The position numbers were made by a program, and so were the translations under genes. The notes under the pieces were generated by a model. That model made no database searches. It saw only the letters and a list, made by a program, of their open reading frames with translations, and was not told the origin of the DNA. DNA of 53,283 nt from Cryobacterium levicorallinum (GTDB lineage Bacteria > Actinomycetota > Actinomycetes > Actinomycetales > Microbacteriaceae), in contig NZ_SOFE01000030.1 in assembly GCF_004402405.1 (NCBI RefSeq), positions 1-53,283 of the forward strand. Direction: 5' to 3'. This document shows, one piece after another, positions 25,492-33,382 of the stretch (position 1 is the first letter of the stretch; each line of letters opens with the position of its first letter).

Positions 25492-26949
25492 GTGACGACC
25501 GACCAGGAGCTCGACGCGATCGTCGTCGGATCCGGCCCGAACGGACTCGCCGGGGCGGTCACGCTCGCCCGCGCCGGGCTCAAAGTGCGGGTCTACGAGC
25601 GCAATCCTCAGATCGGCGGCGGGGCGGCCACCGCCGAGCTCACCCTGCCCGGGTTTCACCACGATGTGGGGAGCGCCGTGCACCCGCTCGCGCTGGCCTC
25701 CGAGTTCTTTCAAAAGTTCGGCCTCAAGGATCGCATCGAGCTCAGGGTTCCGGAGATCTCCTACGGGCATCCGCTGCCCGGCGGCCGGGCCGGCGTGTCC
25801 TGGCACGACATCGAACGCACCGCCGCCGGCCTCGGCAGTGACGGCCCGGCCTGGCTGAACCTGCTCGGGCCGCTCGTCGACCAGATCGGAGCCATCGCCG
25901 AGCTGACCGGGGATGCGCTGTTGCGCGTGCCGCGGCATCCGCTCACGCTGGCCCGCTTCGGGCTGCGCACGCTGGAGCAGGGCAGTCCGGTTTGGAACTG
26001 GCGTTTCACCGGGGAAACCGCCCCGGCGCTGCTCACCGGCACGTTTGCGCACTCGATCGGGCGGCTGCCGAGCCCGTCGACCGCCGGCGCCGGGCTGACG
26101 CTCGCGGCGCACGCGCACGCCGGCGGCTGGCCGATTCCTACCGGCGGCAGCGGTGCCATCGTGCGGGCCCTCGCCGACGACCTGCTCGCGCACGGCGGCG
26201 AAATAATAACGGATGCCGACATCGTAAGTCTCCGAGAGCTGCCGCCGGCACGCGTGATGCTGCTCGACGTGACCCCCCGCGCCCTCGTAGGCCTCGCCGC
26301 CGGCGCCCTGCCCGACCGCTACGCGGCCGCCATGACACGGTTTCGCTACGGAAACGCCGTCGCCAAGGTGGATTTCGCGCTCTCCGAACCGGTGCCCTGG
26401 ACCGCCGCGGACCTGCGGCGAGCGCCGACCCTGCACGTCGGCGGCACCCGCGCCGACCAGGCCCGCGCCGAAAACGCCGTCGCCCGCGGCCGGCACGCCG
26501 ACTCCCCCTACGTGCTCGCCGCGCAGCCGAGCATCCTCGACGCCACCCGCGCTCCCGCCGGCAAGCACGTGCTCTGGGCCTACACACACGTGCCGGCTGG
26601 CTCGACCCGCGACCAGACCGAGCAGATCACCCGGCAGATCGAGCGCTTCGCCCCCGGCTTTCGCGATGTCATTCTCGCCTCGGCCGGGCAGACCGCCGCG
26701 CAGATGCAGAACCACAATCCCAACCATGTCGGCGGTGACATCGCGGCCGGCGCGATCAGCCTCGCGCAGCTGCTGCGTCGTCCGGTGCTCTCGGGCGATC
26801 CGTGGCAGACCCCGTTGCCCGGCGTCTACCTCTGCTCGTCGTCGACATCGCCCGGCCCCGGCGTGCACGGAATGTGCGGCTACCGCGCCGCCCTCAGCGC
26901 CCTCCGCCACGAGTACAACATCACGACGCCCCCCGACCTCTCCCCCTAA
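25492..26949 (+). CDS. FAD-dependent phytoene-dehydrogenase-like oxidoreductase
   Basis: A 485-residue NAD(P)/FAD-dependent oxidoreductase of the CrtI-like group. The dinucleotide motif is VVGSGPNGLAGAVTLARAG at about 11-29, followed by RNPQIGGGAATAELT and FHHDVGSAVHPLA. The C-terminal FAD motif GVYLCSSSTSPGPGVHGMCGYRAA is near 440. GWPIPTGGSGAIVRALAD in the middle is also typical. The start is GTG. No carotenoid genes are near, so a carotenoid role should not be assumed; many Actinobacteria carry such proteins of unknown substrate. It ends at a strong palindrome at 26955. Confidence 0.9.
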   Translation: MTTDQELDAIVVGSGPNGLAGAVTLARAGLKVRVYERNPQIGGGAATAELTLPGFHHDVGSAVHPLALASEFFQKFGLKDRIELRVPEISYGHPLPGGRAGVSWHDIERTAAGLGSDGPAWLNLLGPLVDQIGAIAELTGDALLRVPRHPLTLARFGLRTLEQGSPVWNWRFTGETAPALLTGTFAHSIGRLPSPSTAGAGLTLAAHAHAGGWPIPTGGSGAIVRALADDLLAHGGEIITDADIVSLRELPPARVMLLDVTPRALVGLAAGALPDRYAAAMTRFRYGNAVAKVDFALSEPVPWTAADLRRAPTLHVGGTRADQARAENAVARGRHADSPYVLAAQPSILDATRAPAGKHVLWAYTHVPAGSTRDQTEQITRQIERFAPGFRDVILASAGQTAAQMQNHNPNHVGGDIAAGAISLAQLLRRPVLSGDPWQTPLPGVYLCSSSTSPGPGVHGMCGYRAALSALRHEYNITTPPDLSP

Positions 26950-26954
26950 CAACC

Positions 26955-27015
26955 CGCGAGAGCGCAAAAAGTGCCCGATTGGGCACTCCAATCGGGCACT
27001 TTTTGCGCTCTCGCG
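26955..27015. terminator. 28-bp hairpin, left copy of a twin pair
   Basis: Perfect 28-bp arms enclose the 5-base loop GCACT. Inside each arm is AAAAAGTGCCCGATTGG / CCAATCGGGCACTTTTT, the form of a bidirectional intrinsic terminator. It is extended outward by a GC-rich CGCGAGAGCGC. It starts 5 bp after the CrtI-like gene. An almost identical hairpin follows at 27479, on the other side of the SRPBCC gene. Confidence 0.85.
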
Positions 27016-27034
27016 ACAAACCGAAGGAGACCCG

Positions 27035-27472
27035 ATGGCTGTGAACTATCGAAAATTCCGCTGCACTCCCGAGCAGGTCTTCGCGGTGCTGCACAACGGA
27101 TGGCTCTACCCCACCTGGGTCGTCGGCGCGAGCCGCATGCGCGACGTCGACACGATCTGGCCCGCGGTCGGCAGCCGTCTGCACCACTCGGTCGGAGTCT
27201 GGCCGGCCCTGCTCGACGACAGCACATCCGTACTCGAATGGCAGGCGCCCCGCCACGCCCTGCTGCAGGCCCGCGGCTGGCCGATTGGCGAGGCCCACGT
27301 GTCTTTCGACATTCAAGATCACCCAAACGGATGCCTCGTGCGCATGACCGAAGACGTCGTCGCCGGCCCGGCACGCCTGGTTCCCACCACCCTGAGCGAT
27401 CTGGCCATCCGCTACCGCAACTCGGAGACCCTGCGCCGCCTCGCCTACCTCGCCGAGGGCCACGCCGACTAG
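27035..27472 (+). CDS. SRPBCC-family protein
   Basis: A 145-residue protein of the START/Bet v1-like (SRPBCC) superfamily, which binds hydrophobic ligands in a helix-grip fold. It begins with a strand (NYRKFRCTPEQVFAVL). The typical WLYPTWVVGASRMRDVDTIWPAVGSRLHHSVG block follows, and an alternating VSFDIQDHPNGCLVRMTEDV hairpin precedes a long C-terminal helix. The ligand is unknown. A strong GAAGGAGA ribosome site precedes the ATG. The gene is bracketed by two copies of the same ~60-bp palindrome, so it is insulated transcriptionally and could be excised by recombination. Confidence 0.88.
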   Translation: MAVNYRKFRCTPEQVFAVLHNGWLYPTWVVGASRMRDVDTIWPAVGSRLHHSVGVWPALLDDSTSVLEWQAPRHALLQARGWPIGEAHVSFDIQDHPNGCLVRMTEDVVAGPARLVPTTLSDLAIRYRNSETLRRLAYLAEGHAD

Positions 27473-27478
27473 TTGTCC

Positions 27479-27539
27479 CGCGAGAGCGCAAAAAGTGCCC
27501 GATTGAGCCCTCCAATCGGGCACTTTTTGCGCTCTCGCG
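27479..27539. terminator. 27-bp hairpin, right copy of a twin pair
   Basis: The arms are identical to those of the hairpin at 26955 (27 bp) and the loop is AGCCCTC. It begins six bases after the SRPBCC stop codon and ends 34 bases before the next start. Confidence 0.85.
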
Positions 27540-27573
27540 ATAGGGGTGAGAACAACACCGGTAATCTGAAGCC

Positions 27574-29145
27574 ATGTCCGCCGTGCAGAGTCGCCTCGTC
27601 ATTCGACTCTTCGCGACCTTCGTCTGGTTCACCGTTCTGGCCGGCCAGTTCTGGCGCAACCTCGGCGGCTGGTGGGGCTTCGGCGCCATCGCCGTGATCG
27701 TGGTCATCGGCAGCGTGATCGGCCTGAGCACCCAGCGCCACAACGCCCGACGCCGGGCAACCGCCAACGCAGCCACAGCCACAGCCACAGCCACAGCCAC
27801 AGCCACAGCCACAGCCACCCGCCTAAACGCAGCCCCCGCAAACGCGTCCGCAGTCTCCTCGCACGCTGACACGGAAGCCTCGGTCCCGGTACATGCCGAC
27901 GGCGCAGCCGCGGTTTCAACGACCGCAGCGCCCACACCGGCCCAGGACGACACCCCCACCGACCGCGACATCGCCCGCGGAAACACCTACCAGGCCGCCC
28001 TCGCCCCCGCGCTGAACTGGCGCAAGTTTCCGAAGACCATCACCGCGTTCCTGCTGCTGGCCACCCTGTCGATCGCGTGGTCGTATTACCCGGGGGCATC
28101 CGCTCTGGGAATCACGCTGCAACTCATCACGACCCTCGCCGCCCTGTTCCTGGCCGTGACCCTCACCTGGCCGGAGCTGCTGCGTACCCTGGCCGGCGCC
28201 CTGCGCTGGATACTCGCGCTGAGCCTCGTATTCGAGCTTTTCGTCGCCGTCGTCATCCGAAATCCGGTACTGCCGTTCTTCGTTGACTACGGCAACGCCA
28301 AGGTTCCCGACGCTTTCTACTGGTCACAGGGCCTGCTGCTCGCCGGCGGCCCCATCGAGGGCATCGTCGCCAACCGCAACCTGCTCGGATTCATCGCGCT
28401 AACAGCCATCATCGTCTTCATCGTGCAACTGAGAGCCCGCCTCGTCAAGCGCGGCGCCGGCCTGGTCTGGCTGGGCCTGGCCGTCGGGATGCTGCTGCTC
28501 ACCCGCTCCGCCACGGTCACCGTCTCGCTGGTCGCGGTCGTCGCAGCCCTGTTGTTCGCGCTCTGGGCCCGACGACTACACGACCAGCACCGGCGGCCGC
28601 TGTATCTCGTGGCCGCGGCATCCGTTCTGGCGGTGGCAGCGGCCCTCGCGCTGTTCTCGTCGCAGCTGTTCGGGCTGCTCGGCCGCAGCGAGGATCTCAC
28701 CGGTCGCTTCGACATCTGGGCCAGCGTCACCAATCTCGCCCAGGAACGCCCCGTCTTCGGCTGGGGCTGGGTGAGCTATTGGGTGCCGTGGGTCGAACCG
28801 TTCAACGACCTCGCCGTGCGCAAGGGCGTCACCTACCTGCAGGCGCATAACGCCTGGCTCGACGTGTGGCTGCAGCTCGGCATCGTCGGCGTGATTCTGT
28901 TCGCCGCCCTGGTCTTCTCGACCCTGTGGCGGGCCTGGTTTCTCGCCGTCGACCGGCCGCGCCTCGGCATCGAGGACACCGAACCGTTCGCCGTCTCCGC
29001 GCTGCTGCCCCTGCTGCTGCTCGCCGCGCTGATTGCGCAGAGCGTGGCCGAGAGCCGGCTGCTGATCGAGAGCGGCTGGGTGATTCTCATCGTGCTCGCC
29101 GTCGTCACCAAACGGCAGCAGCACGCGCCCAGGCCGATGCCGTGA
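27574..29145 (+). CDS. O-antigen ligase / Wzy-like membrane protein
   Basis: A 523-residue polytopic protein with about 11-12 helices. Two N-terminal helices are separated from the main bundle by a ~100-residue Ala/Thr-rich cytoplasmic linker (about 60-145) containing the Ala-Thr repeat. The main domain has the ligase family's WSYYPGAS segment, ANRNLLGFIAL, TRSATVTVSLVAV, and the large periplasmic loop RFDIWASVTNLAQERPVFGWGWVSYW...QAHNAWLDVWLQLG. This is the Wzy_C/WaaL signature. It joins or polymerises lipid-linked glycans at the outer membrane face. A related protein follows directly, 22 bp downstream. Confidence 0.88.
   Translation: MSAVQSRLVIRLFATFVWFTVLAGQFWRNLGGWWGFGAIAVIVVIGSVIGLSTQRHNARRRATANAATATATATATATATATRLNAAPANASAVSSHADTEASVPVHADGAAAVSTTAAPTPAQDDTPTDRDIARGNTYQAALAPALNWRKFPKTITAFLLLATLSIAWSYYPGASALGITLQLITTLAALFLAVTLTWPELLRTLAGALRWILALSLVFELFVAVVIRNPVLPFFVDYGNAKVPDAFYWSQGLLLAGGPIEGIVANRNLLGFIALTAIIVFIVQLRARLVKRGAGLVWLGLAVGMLLLTRSATVTVSLVAVVAALLFALWARRLHDQHRRPLYLVAAASVLAVAAALALFSSQLFGLLGRSEDLTGRFDIWASVTNLAQERPVFGWGWVSYWVPWVEPFNDLAVRKGVTYLQAHNAWLDVWLQLGIVGVILFAALVFSTLWRAWFLAVDRPRLGIEDTEPFAVSALLPLLLLAALIAQSVAESRLLIESGWVILIVLAVVTKRQQHAPRPMP
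27775..27816 (+). repeat. Tandem hexanucleotide repeat (ACAGCC)7 in coding sequence
   Basis: Seven uninterrupted copies of ACAGCC encode alternating Thr-Ala in the cytoplasmic linker of the ligase-like protein. The unit is two codons, so slippage changes linker length without breaking the frame. Confidence 0.95.
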
Positions 29146-29167
29146 CCTGCGCGCGGTAAATTAAAGG

Positions 29168-30451
29168 ATGACCACCCTGCCTGAGGACCTGCGCCGGGTG
29201 TTCGCGTCGCCGAAATTCGCGGCCGCACTCACGCTCATTATTCTGGCGACCGCGTTCAGCACCCATCTGCTGCGCAGTGTCATGGGCTGGGCCGGGCTCA
29301 TCGGCATTCTCGGCGGCCTGGTCGTTCTCGCCGTGCTCTCCCTGCTCGCCCGCCGCCCCATCGTGGAGTGGCACGGCCTGCTGCCCATCTCGATCATCGT
29401 ATTCGTGGCCTGGTGCGCGCTGTCCAGTGTGTGGAGCGGCTACACAGCCTCGACCATCATCGGCGTCAGCTACCAGGTCACCGTCGGATTCCTCGCCATC
29501 TACGTGGCCCTCGTGCGCGACACCTTTCAGGTGGTGCGCGCCACCGGCGACGTGCTGCGCGTGCTGCTCGGCCTCTCAATCGTGCTCGAAGTGCTCTCCG
29601 GCCTGCTGCTCGACCTGCCGATCGCCTTTCTCGACGTGGTCGGCGATATCGACCAGCTCGGCCCGATCCAGGGCATCTTCGGCTCCCGCAACGTCTTCGG
29701 ACTCATCGCGCTCATCGCCGCCGTCACCTTCTACGTCGAGCTGCGCGCCCGGTCGATTCCGCGCAGCCTCGGCCTCGGCTCGATGTGGCTGGCCGGCATC
29801 TGCCTGGTACTCACCCGCTCCCCCGTCGTGGTCGTCGTCGCGATCTGTGTCACCGTCGCAGCGCTAGCGCTCTACCGGTTGCGTCGCACCCCCGTTGCCG
29901 GCAGACGGATGCTGCAGCTCGGCCTCCTGAGCGCGGCCCTCGTCGCCGCCGGCGCGGCCTGGCTCGGTCGCACGGCCATCATCGATACCCTCAACGCGGG
30001 CAGCGAGTTCGAAGCGCGGTCCTCGCTCTGGAGGGAGATGTGGAGGCTGGTGGAGCTGCATCCGCTTGAGGGCTGGGGCTGGGCCGGATTCTGGCCGCAA
30101 GACGTCACACCCTACGGCTGGCTCGAATTCACCACCGGACGGATGCACCAGACCGGCCTCAACGCCTACCTGGACGTGTACTTTCAGGTTGGATTGATCG
30201 GCTTTCTCGCTTTTCTCGCCCTGGTACTGCTGGCCTTTGTGCGCTCCTGGCTGCTCGCCTCGAACAAGCGCTCGCTGGTCTACGTCTGGGCGCCGCTCAT
30301 ACTCGTCACCCTGCTAGTGAGCAGCGCGGCGGAGAGCACGATTCTGTTCGAGTTCGGCTGGCTGCTGCTGGTGATCTGTTCGGTCAAGGCCGCGCAGAGC
30401 CTGAGCTGGCGCAGCGCCCTGCCGCACAAACCGCACCCCGACGCCCCGTAA
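29168..30451 (+). CDS. O-antigen ligase-family membrane protein
   Basis: A 427-residue protein with about ten helices and the same fold as its neighbour, but without the long linker. Diagnostic features are WSGYTASTIIGVSYQVTVGF, GSRNVFGLIALIAAV, LTRSPVVVVVAI and a periplasmic loop with ARSSLWREMWRLVELHPLEGWGWAGFW...HQTGLNAYLDVYFQVG. The two adjacent genes probably arose by duplication and divergence. They may divide polymerase and ligase roles, or serve different glycans. The downstream gap contains the start of a toxin-antitoxin pair. Confidence 0.88.
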   Translation: MTTLPEDLRRVFASPKFAAALTLIILATAFSTHLLRSVMGWAGLIGILGGLVVLAVLSLLARRPIVEWHGLLPISIIVFVAWCALSSVWSGYTASTIIGVSYQVTVGFLAIYVALVRDTFQVVRATGDVLRVLLGLSIVLEVLSGLLLDLPIAFLDVVGDIDQLGPIQGIFGSRNVFGLIALIAAVTFYVELRARSIPRSLGLGSMWLAGICLVLTRSPVVVVVAICVTVAALALYRLRRTPVAGRRMLQLGLLSAALVAAGAAWLGRTAIIDTLNAGSEFEARSSLWREMWRLVELHPLEGWGWAGFWPQDVTPYGWLEFTTGRMHQTGLNAYLDVYFQVGLIGFLAFLALVLLAFVRSWLLASNKRSLVYVWAPLILVTLLVSSAAESTILFEFGWLLLVICSVKAAQSLSWRSALPHKPHPDAP

Positions 30452-30512
30452 CGCGATCGATTCGGCAGCTCCACCCCTTGGTCCCAACTGCTACGCCTGC
30501 TACAGTGACGGC

Positions 30513-30764
30513 ATGAGAACAATCGCTCATCGCGATTTACGCAACAACAGTGCCGAGGTGCTCCGGGCCGTCCGGGATGGCGAGACTCTCCAGGTCACCA
30601 ATCACGGCGAGGTCGTCGCCGTACTGTCCCCACCGCCCGTAGTGCCGCTCGGCGGGATTCGACACCGCCCGCCACTGATCCGCGGCGGGTTTTCAGCCCT
30701 GCCGCTCTTCAAGATTGCAGTGAGCACCGAGTCCGCTCTGGAAGAGCTGCGCGCCGAGCGTTGA
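30513..30764 (+). CDS. Phd/YefM-family antitoxin
   Basis: An 83-residue antitoxin. The N-terminal MRTIAHRDLRNNSAEVLRAVRDGETLQVTNHGEVVAVLSP is the Phd/YefM DNA-binding fold, which normally represses its own operon. The C-terminal ~35 residues should wrap and block the toxin. It is coupled to the PIN toxin: the antitoxin TGA overlaps the toxin's TTG start. Confidence 0.92.
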   Translation: MRTIAHRDLRNNSAEVLRAVRDGETLQVTNHGEVVAVLSPPPVVPLGGIRHRPPLIRGGFSALPLFKIAVSTESALEELRAER

Positions 30765-31168
30765 TTACCTACCTGGATACCTCTGCCGTCGCAAAGTTGC
30801 TCGGAGACGAGGCAGAGAGCAGTGCTCTCCGGAAGCACCTGGACGACAGGGTCGCCGGCGGGGACGCCGATCTGGTCTCGGCCTTTCTCGTGGAAACCGA
30901 ATTACGGCGCATAGCCACGCGAACAGGAATCCCGCAGACCGCGGTCACTGACGTGCTCTCACGGTTAGCCCTGATGGACATGAACCGCAGCGTCTTTCGC
31001 GAAGCCGGACTCCTCAGCGGCGCCAGCTTGCGGAGCCTGGACGCCCTCCACATCGCCGCGGCGCTTCAAGCGGGAGCGAACGAGTTCATCACGTACGATG
31101 CTCGACAGCAGACGGCAGCCGACGCCGTCGGCCTGCGCGTACGCACCCCCGGGCGCAGCACCGACTAG
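30761..31168 (+). CDS. vapC: VapC-type PIN-domain toxin
   Basis: A 135-residue PIN-domain ribonuclease toxin, starting at a TTG that overlaps the antitoxin stop (TTGA). The four acidic metal-binding residues are all present: Asp6 (YLDTSAVAK), Glu45 (ETELRR), Asp94 (SLDALHIA) and Asp113 (TYDARQ). The enzyme should therefore be active, with RNA cleavage held in check by the antitoxin. The pair separates the ligase-like genes from the minus-strand glycosyltransferase block. Confidence 0.93.
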   Translation: MITYLDTSAVAKLLGDEAESSALRKHLDDRVAGGDADLVSAFLVETELRRIATRTGIPQTAVTDVLSRLALMDMNRSVFREAGLLSGASLRSLDALHIAAALQAGANEFITYDARQQTAADAVGLRVRTPGRSTD

Positions 31169-31208
31169 GCGCTACGTCACAGCGTTCGAAGTTTGGGCCG
31201 AAGGTACG

Positions 31209-32183
31209 TCAGACCGGCTGCACAAGATCCCGCAGCACATCCTGTAGCCCCAGACCGAACCGGGAGTAGTCCCCCGACCTCCATCCGCGCACAATCGGCC
31301 CAACCCGCAGCAACCGCGCCACCGGCAGCGCGCTGCGCCGCGTCTCGTGCGCGAGCTTCGCATCAATCAGCGCCAACACCGAAGCGGATGCCTCCGGCTC
31401 GAACGTCGCCGCCCGACGCTGCAGCTCGGCGGCTCGCGCCAACAGCCGCGCGTTGCGTGCCGTGCGCGGTGCCCGCAGCCGCCCGAGCTTGCCGGAGGCG
31501 TCGAGCGTGGTCACGCCGATCTGGTTGCCTCCGTGCTGCCGATAGTCGGTGAGTGGCTCTTCGAGCAGGTCGACCAGACCGGTCGCTGCGGCGACCATGG
31601 CCATCCACTCATCGTGCACCCACGCGGCGGGGAACGGCCGTGAGCGCTCGACCAGCTCTCGCCGAACCATCATCGTTGCGCCGGTAACGATATTGCGGCG
31701 AAGATAAGCGTCAGTCGCGTGCCCCGCGTGCACAGCCGCGCGGTCGGCATCCGACACACCCAAGGTTTGCAGCAAGGTGAGACCCAGAGGAGCGCCGGCA
31801 GCATCAACGAGCCGCGCGTCGGCGTGCACCATCTGCAATGCCGGTCGACTGGTGAACTCGGCCACCATGCGCTCCACCCGGTCGGGCCACCAGACGTCGT
31901 CCTGGTCGCAGAGCGCGATGAGATCGCCCGTGCAGGCCGCGAGGGCCTTCTCGAAGTTAGCCGTTACCCCGAGGGCTGTTGCGTTCGTCAGCACAAGAAC
32001 CTCGACGGCAGGCGCGGCTGAGATGACTCGCTGAACGACGTCCAACGTCTCGTCCGTCGAACCGTCGTCGGAAACCACAATCTCGTCGGGTCGCAACGAT
32101 TGCCCCAAAACGCTGAGCAGTTGCTCTTCAAGATAGGCGGCGCCGTTGTAGGTGCACAATGCGACTGAGACACGCGCGGCCAT
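31209..32183 (-). CDS. Family 2 glycosyltransferase (rhamnosyltransferase-like)
   Basis: A 324-residue soluble GT2 enzyme. It starts VSVALCTYNGAAYLEEQLLSVLGQS, with VVSDDGSTDET and the metal site LCDQDDVWWPDRVE (about 91-104). It then has NIVTGATMMVRREL and HDEWMAMVAAATG. This pattern is common in rhamnosyl- and other deoxyhexose transferases. It lies 1 bp from the DPM1-like gene and is likely in one operon with it. Confidence 0.92.
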   Translation of the reverse strand: MAARVSVALCTYNGAAYLEEQLLSVLGQSLRPDEIVVSDDGSTDETLDVVQRVISAAPAVEVLVLTNATALGVTANFEKALAACTGDLIALCDQDDVWWPDRVERMVAEFTSRPALQMVHADARLVDAAGAPLGLTLLQTLGVSDADRAAVHAGHATDAYLRRNIVTGATMMVRRELVERSRPFPAAWVHDEWMAMVAAATGLVDLLEEPLTDYRQHGGNQIGVTTLDASGKLGRLRAPRTARNARLLARAAELQRRAATFEPEASASVLALIDAKLAHETRRSALPVARLLRVGPIVRGWRSGDYSRFGLGLQDVLRDLVQPV

Positions 32184-33352
32184 TAGCTACGCTTCACACC
32201 AACCGACAAGACACCAAGGAACATACCGGCCATGATCGTCTGCGCCCCAAGCATCATGAGCAATGCTGCCGGAATTGCCGCTCGGAGCGTGGCACCCGCC
32301 TCGAGGGGGCCGAAGTCGTTCGAGGCCCAACCGACGAGCTGAGCAACAGCTACGCCGAGTCCGACGACAAAGAGCAAAAGGCCGACGATAGCGCCACTCT
32401 CGAGGCTAATGCGCTTCTGCAAGCGATCGAAGTTGCGGCTGCGAGGGATGCGAAATCCTTCGCGCTGCGCATAGATCTTCGTGAGAATGGCAAACAGCAC
32501 CGACTGGTAGCCCACCACGGTGAGCGCAGCGAGATAAAGCTGCGACGAATAGGTGAAGCCGACCCGGCCAACAACGACGGGGCCGAATCCCAGCAACATC
32601 ACGCCGACAAAACCAAGCACGAATGCGGCCGTCCCCGGAATCAAGAACAGCCAGCGGGGGCTGAAGATCAGCAGAAAACGCAGGTGGCGCCATCCGTCGT
32701 GCCAGCTGCGCAGGTGAGGAGGGCGGCTCCGGCCGTCCTTCTTGAGAGTGGTCGGAACTTCACTGACGCGGAGCGCCCCCAAAGTCGATTTGACGACGAC
32801 CTCGCTGGCGAATTCCATGCCGGTCGTGACCAATCCCAGACTCAGGATGGACTCACGATTGAAACCTCGAAGCCCGCAGTGGAAGTCACGAATCTCGGAA
32901 CGAAACAGCATACGTCCGATCGTGGACAGAACGGGGTTACCGAGGTACTTGTGTAGCGGCGGCATAGCTCCCGGCTCGATACCCCCACGAAAACGGTTAC
33001 CCATCACGAGTTCATCGCCCGCGCGCAGGCGTTCAACGAACGGCTCCAAGTTGTCGAAATCGTAGCTGTCGTCGGCGTCGCCCATGATCACGTAGGTGCC
33101 ATACGCCGCGGTAATGCCCCCCATTAGCGCACTGCCATAGCCCTTGGCTTCGACCGCGACGACCCGAGCGCCGCGCTCTTCCGCGATCAGCTGCGAGCCA
33201 TCGGTGCTGCCATTGTCAGCAATGACAACCTCACCAACAACGCCGGACCGCTTGAGGTACCCCATCGCTTTGTCGATACATACTGCCAAAGTCTCGGCCT
33301 CATTGAGGCAAGGCATGACAATCGAGAGTTCAATACTGCTGGTGTCGAGCAT
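32183..33352 (-). CDS. Dolichol-phosphate-mannose-synthase-like GT2 with membrane tail
   Basis: A 389-residue protein. The N-terminal GT2 domain (about 1-235) has LSIVMPCLNEAETLAVCI, IADNGSTDGSQ, GYGSALMGGI and IMGDADDSYDF. HCGLRGFNRESI and FASEVVVKSTL occur later. Four hydrophobic helices follow at about 235-260, 270-300, 320-350 and 365-385. This resembles bacterial enzymes that make polyprenyl-phosphate-linked sugars. Its stop overlaps the start of the downstream GT2 by one base. Confidence 0.92.
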   Translation of the reverse strand: MLDTSSIELSIVMPCLNEAETLAVCIDKAMGYLKRSGVVGEVVIADNGSTDGSQLIAEERGARVVAVEAKGYGSALMGGITAAYGTYVIMGDADDSYDFDNLEPFVERLRAGDELVMGNRFRGGIEPGAMPPLHKYLGNPVLSTIGRMLFRSEIRDFHCGLRGFNRESILSLGLVTTGMEFASEVVVKSTLGALRVSEVPTTLKKDGRSRPPHLRSWHDGWRHLRFLLIFSPRWLFLIPGTAAFVLGFVGVMLLGFGPVVVGRVGFTYSSQLYLAALTVVGYQSVLFAILTKIYAQREGFRIPRSRNFDRLQKRISLESGAIVGLLLFVVGLGVAVAQLVGWASNDFGPLEAGATLRAAIPAALLMMLGAQTIMAGMFLGVLSVGVKRS

Positions 33353-33382
33353 TGCATCCTTTTGTGTTGCGAAGACGGCTTT

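Noticed and set aside
27704..27937. Minus-strand frame with a Leu-Trp repeat opposite the hexanucleotide repeat
   Set aside because: It is the antisense reading of the ACAGCC repeat in a well-supported gene.
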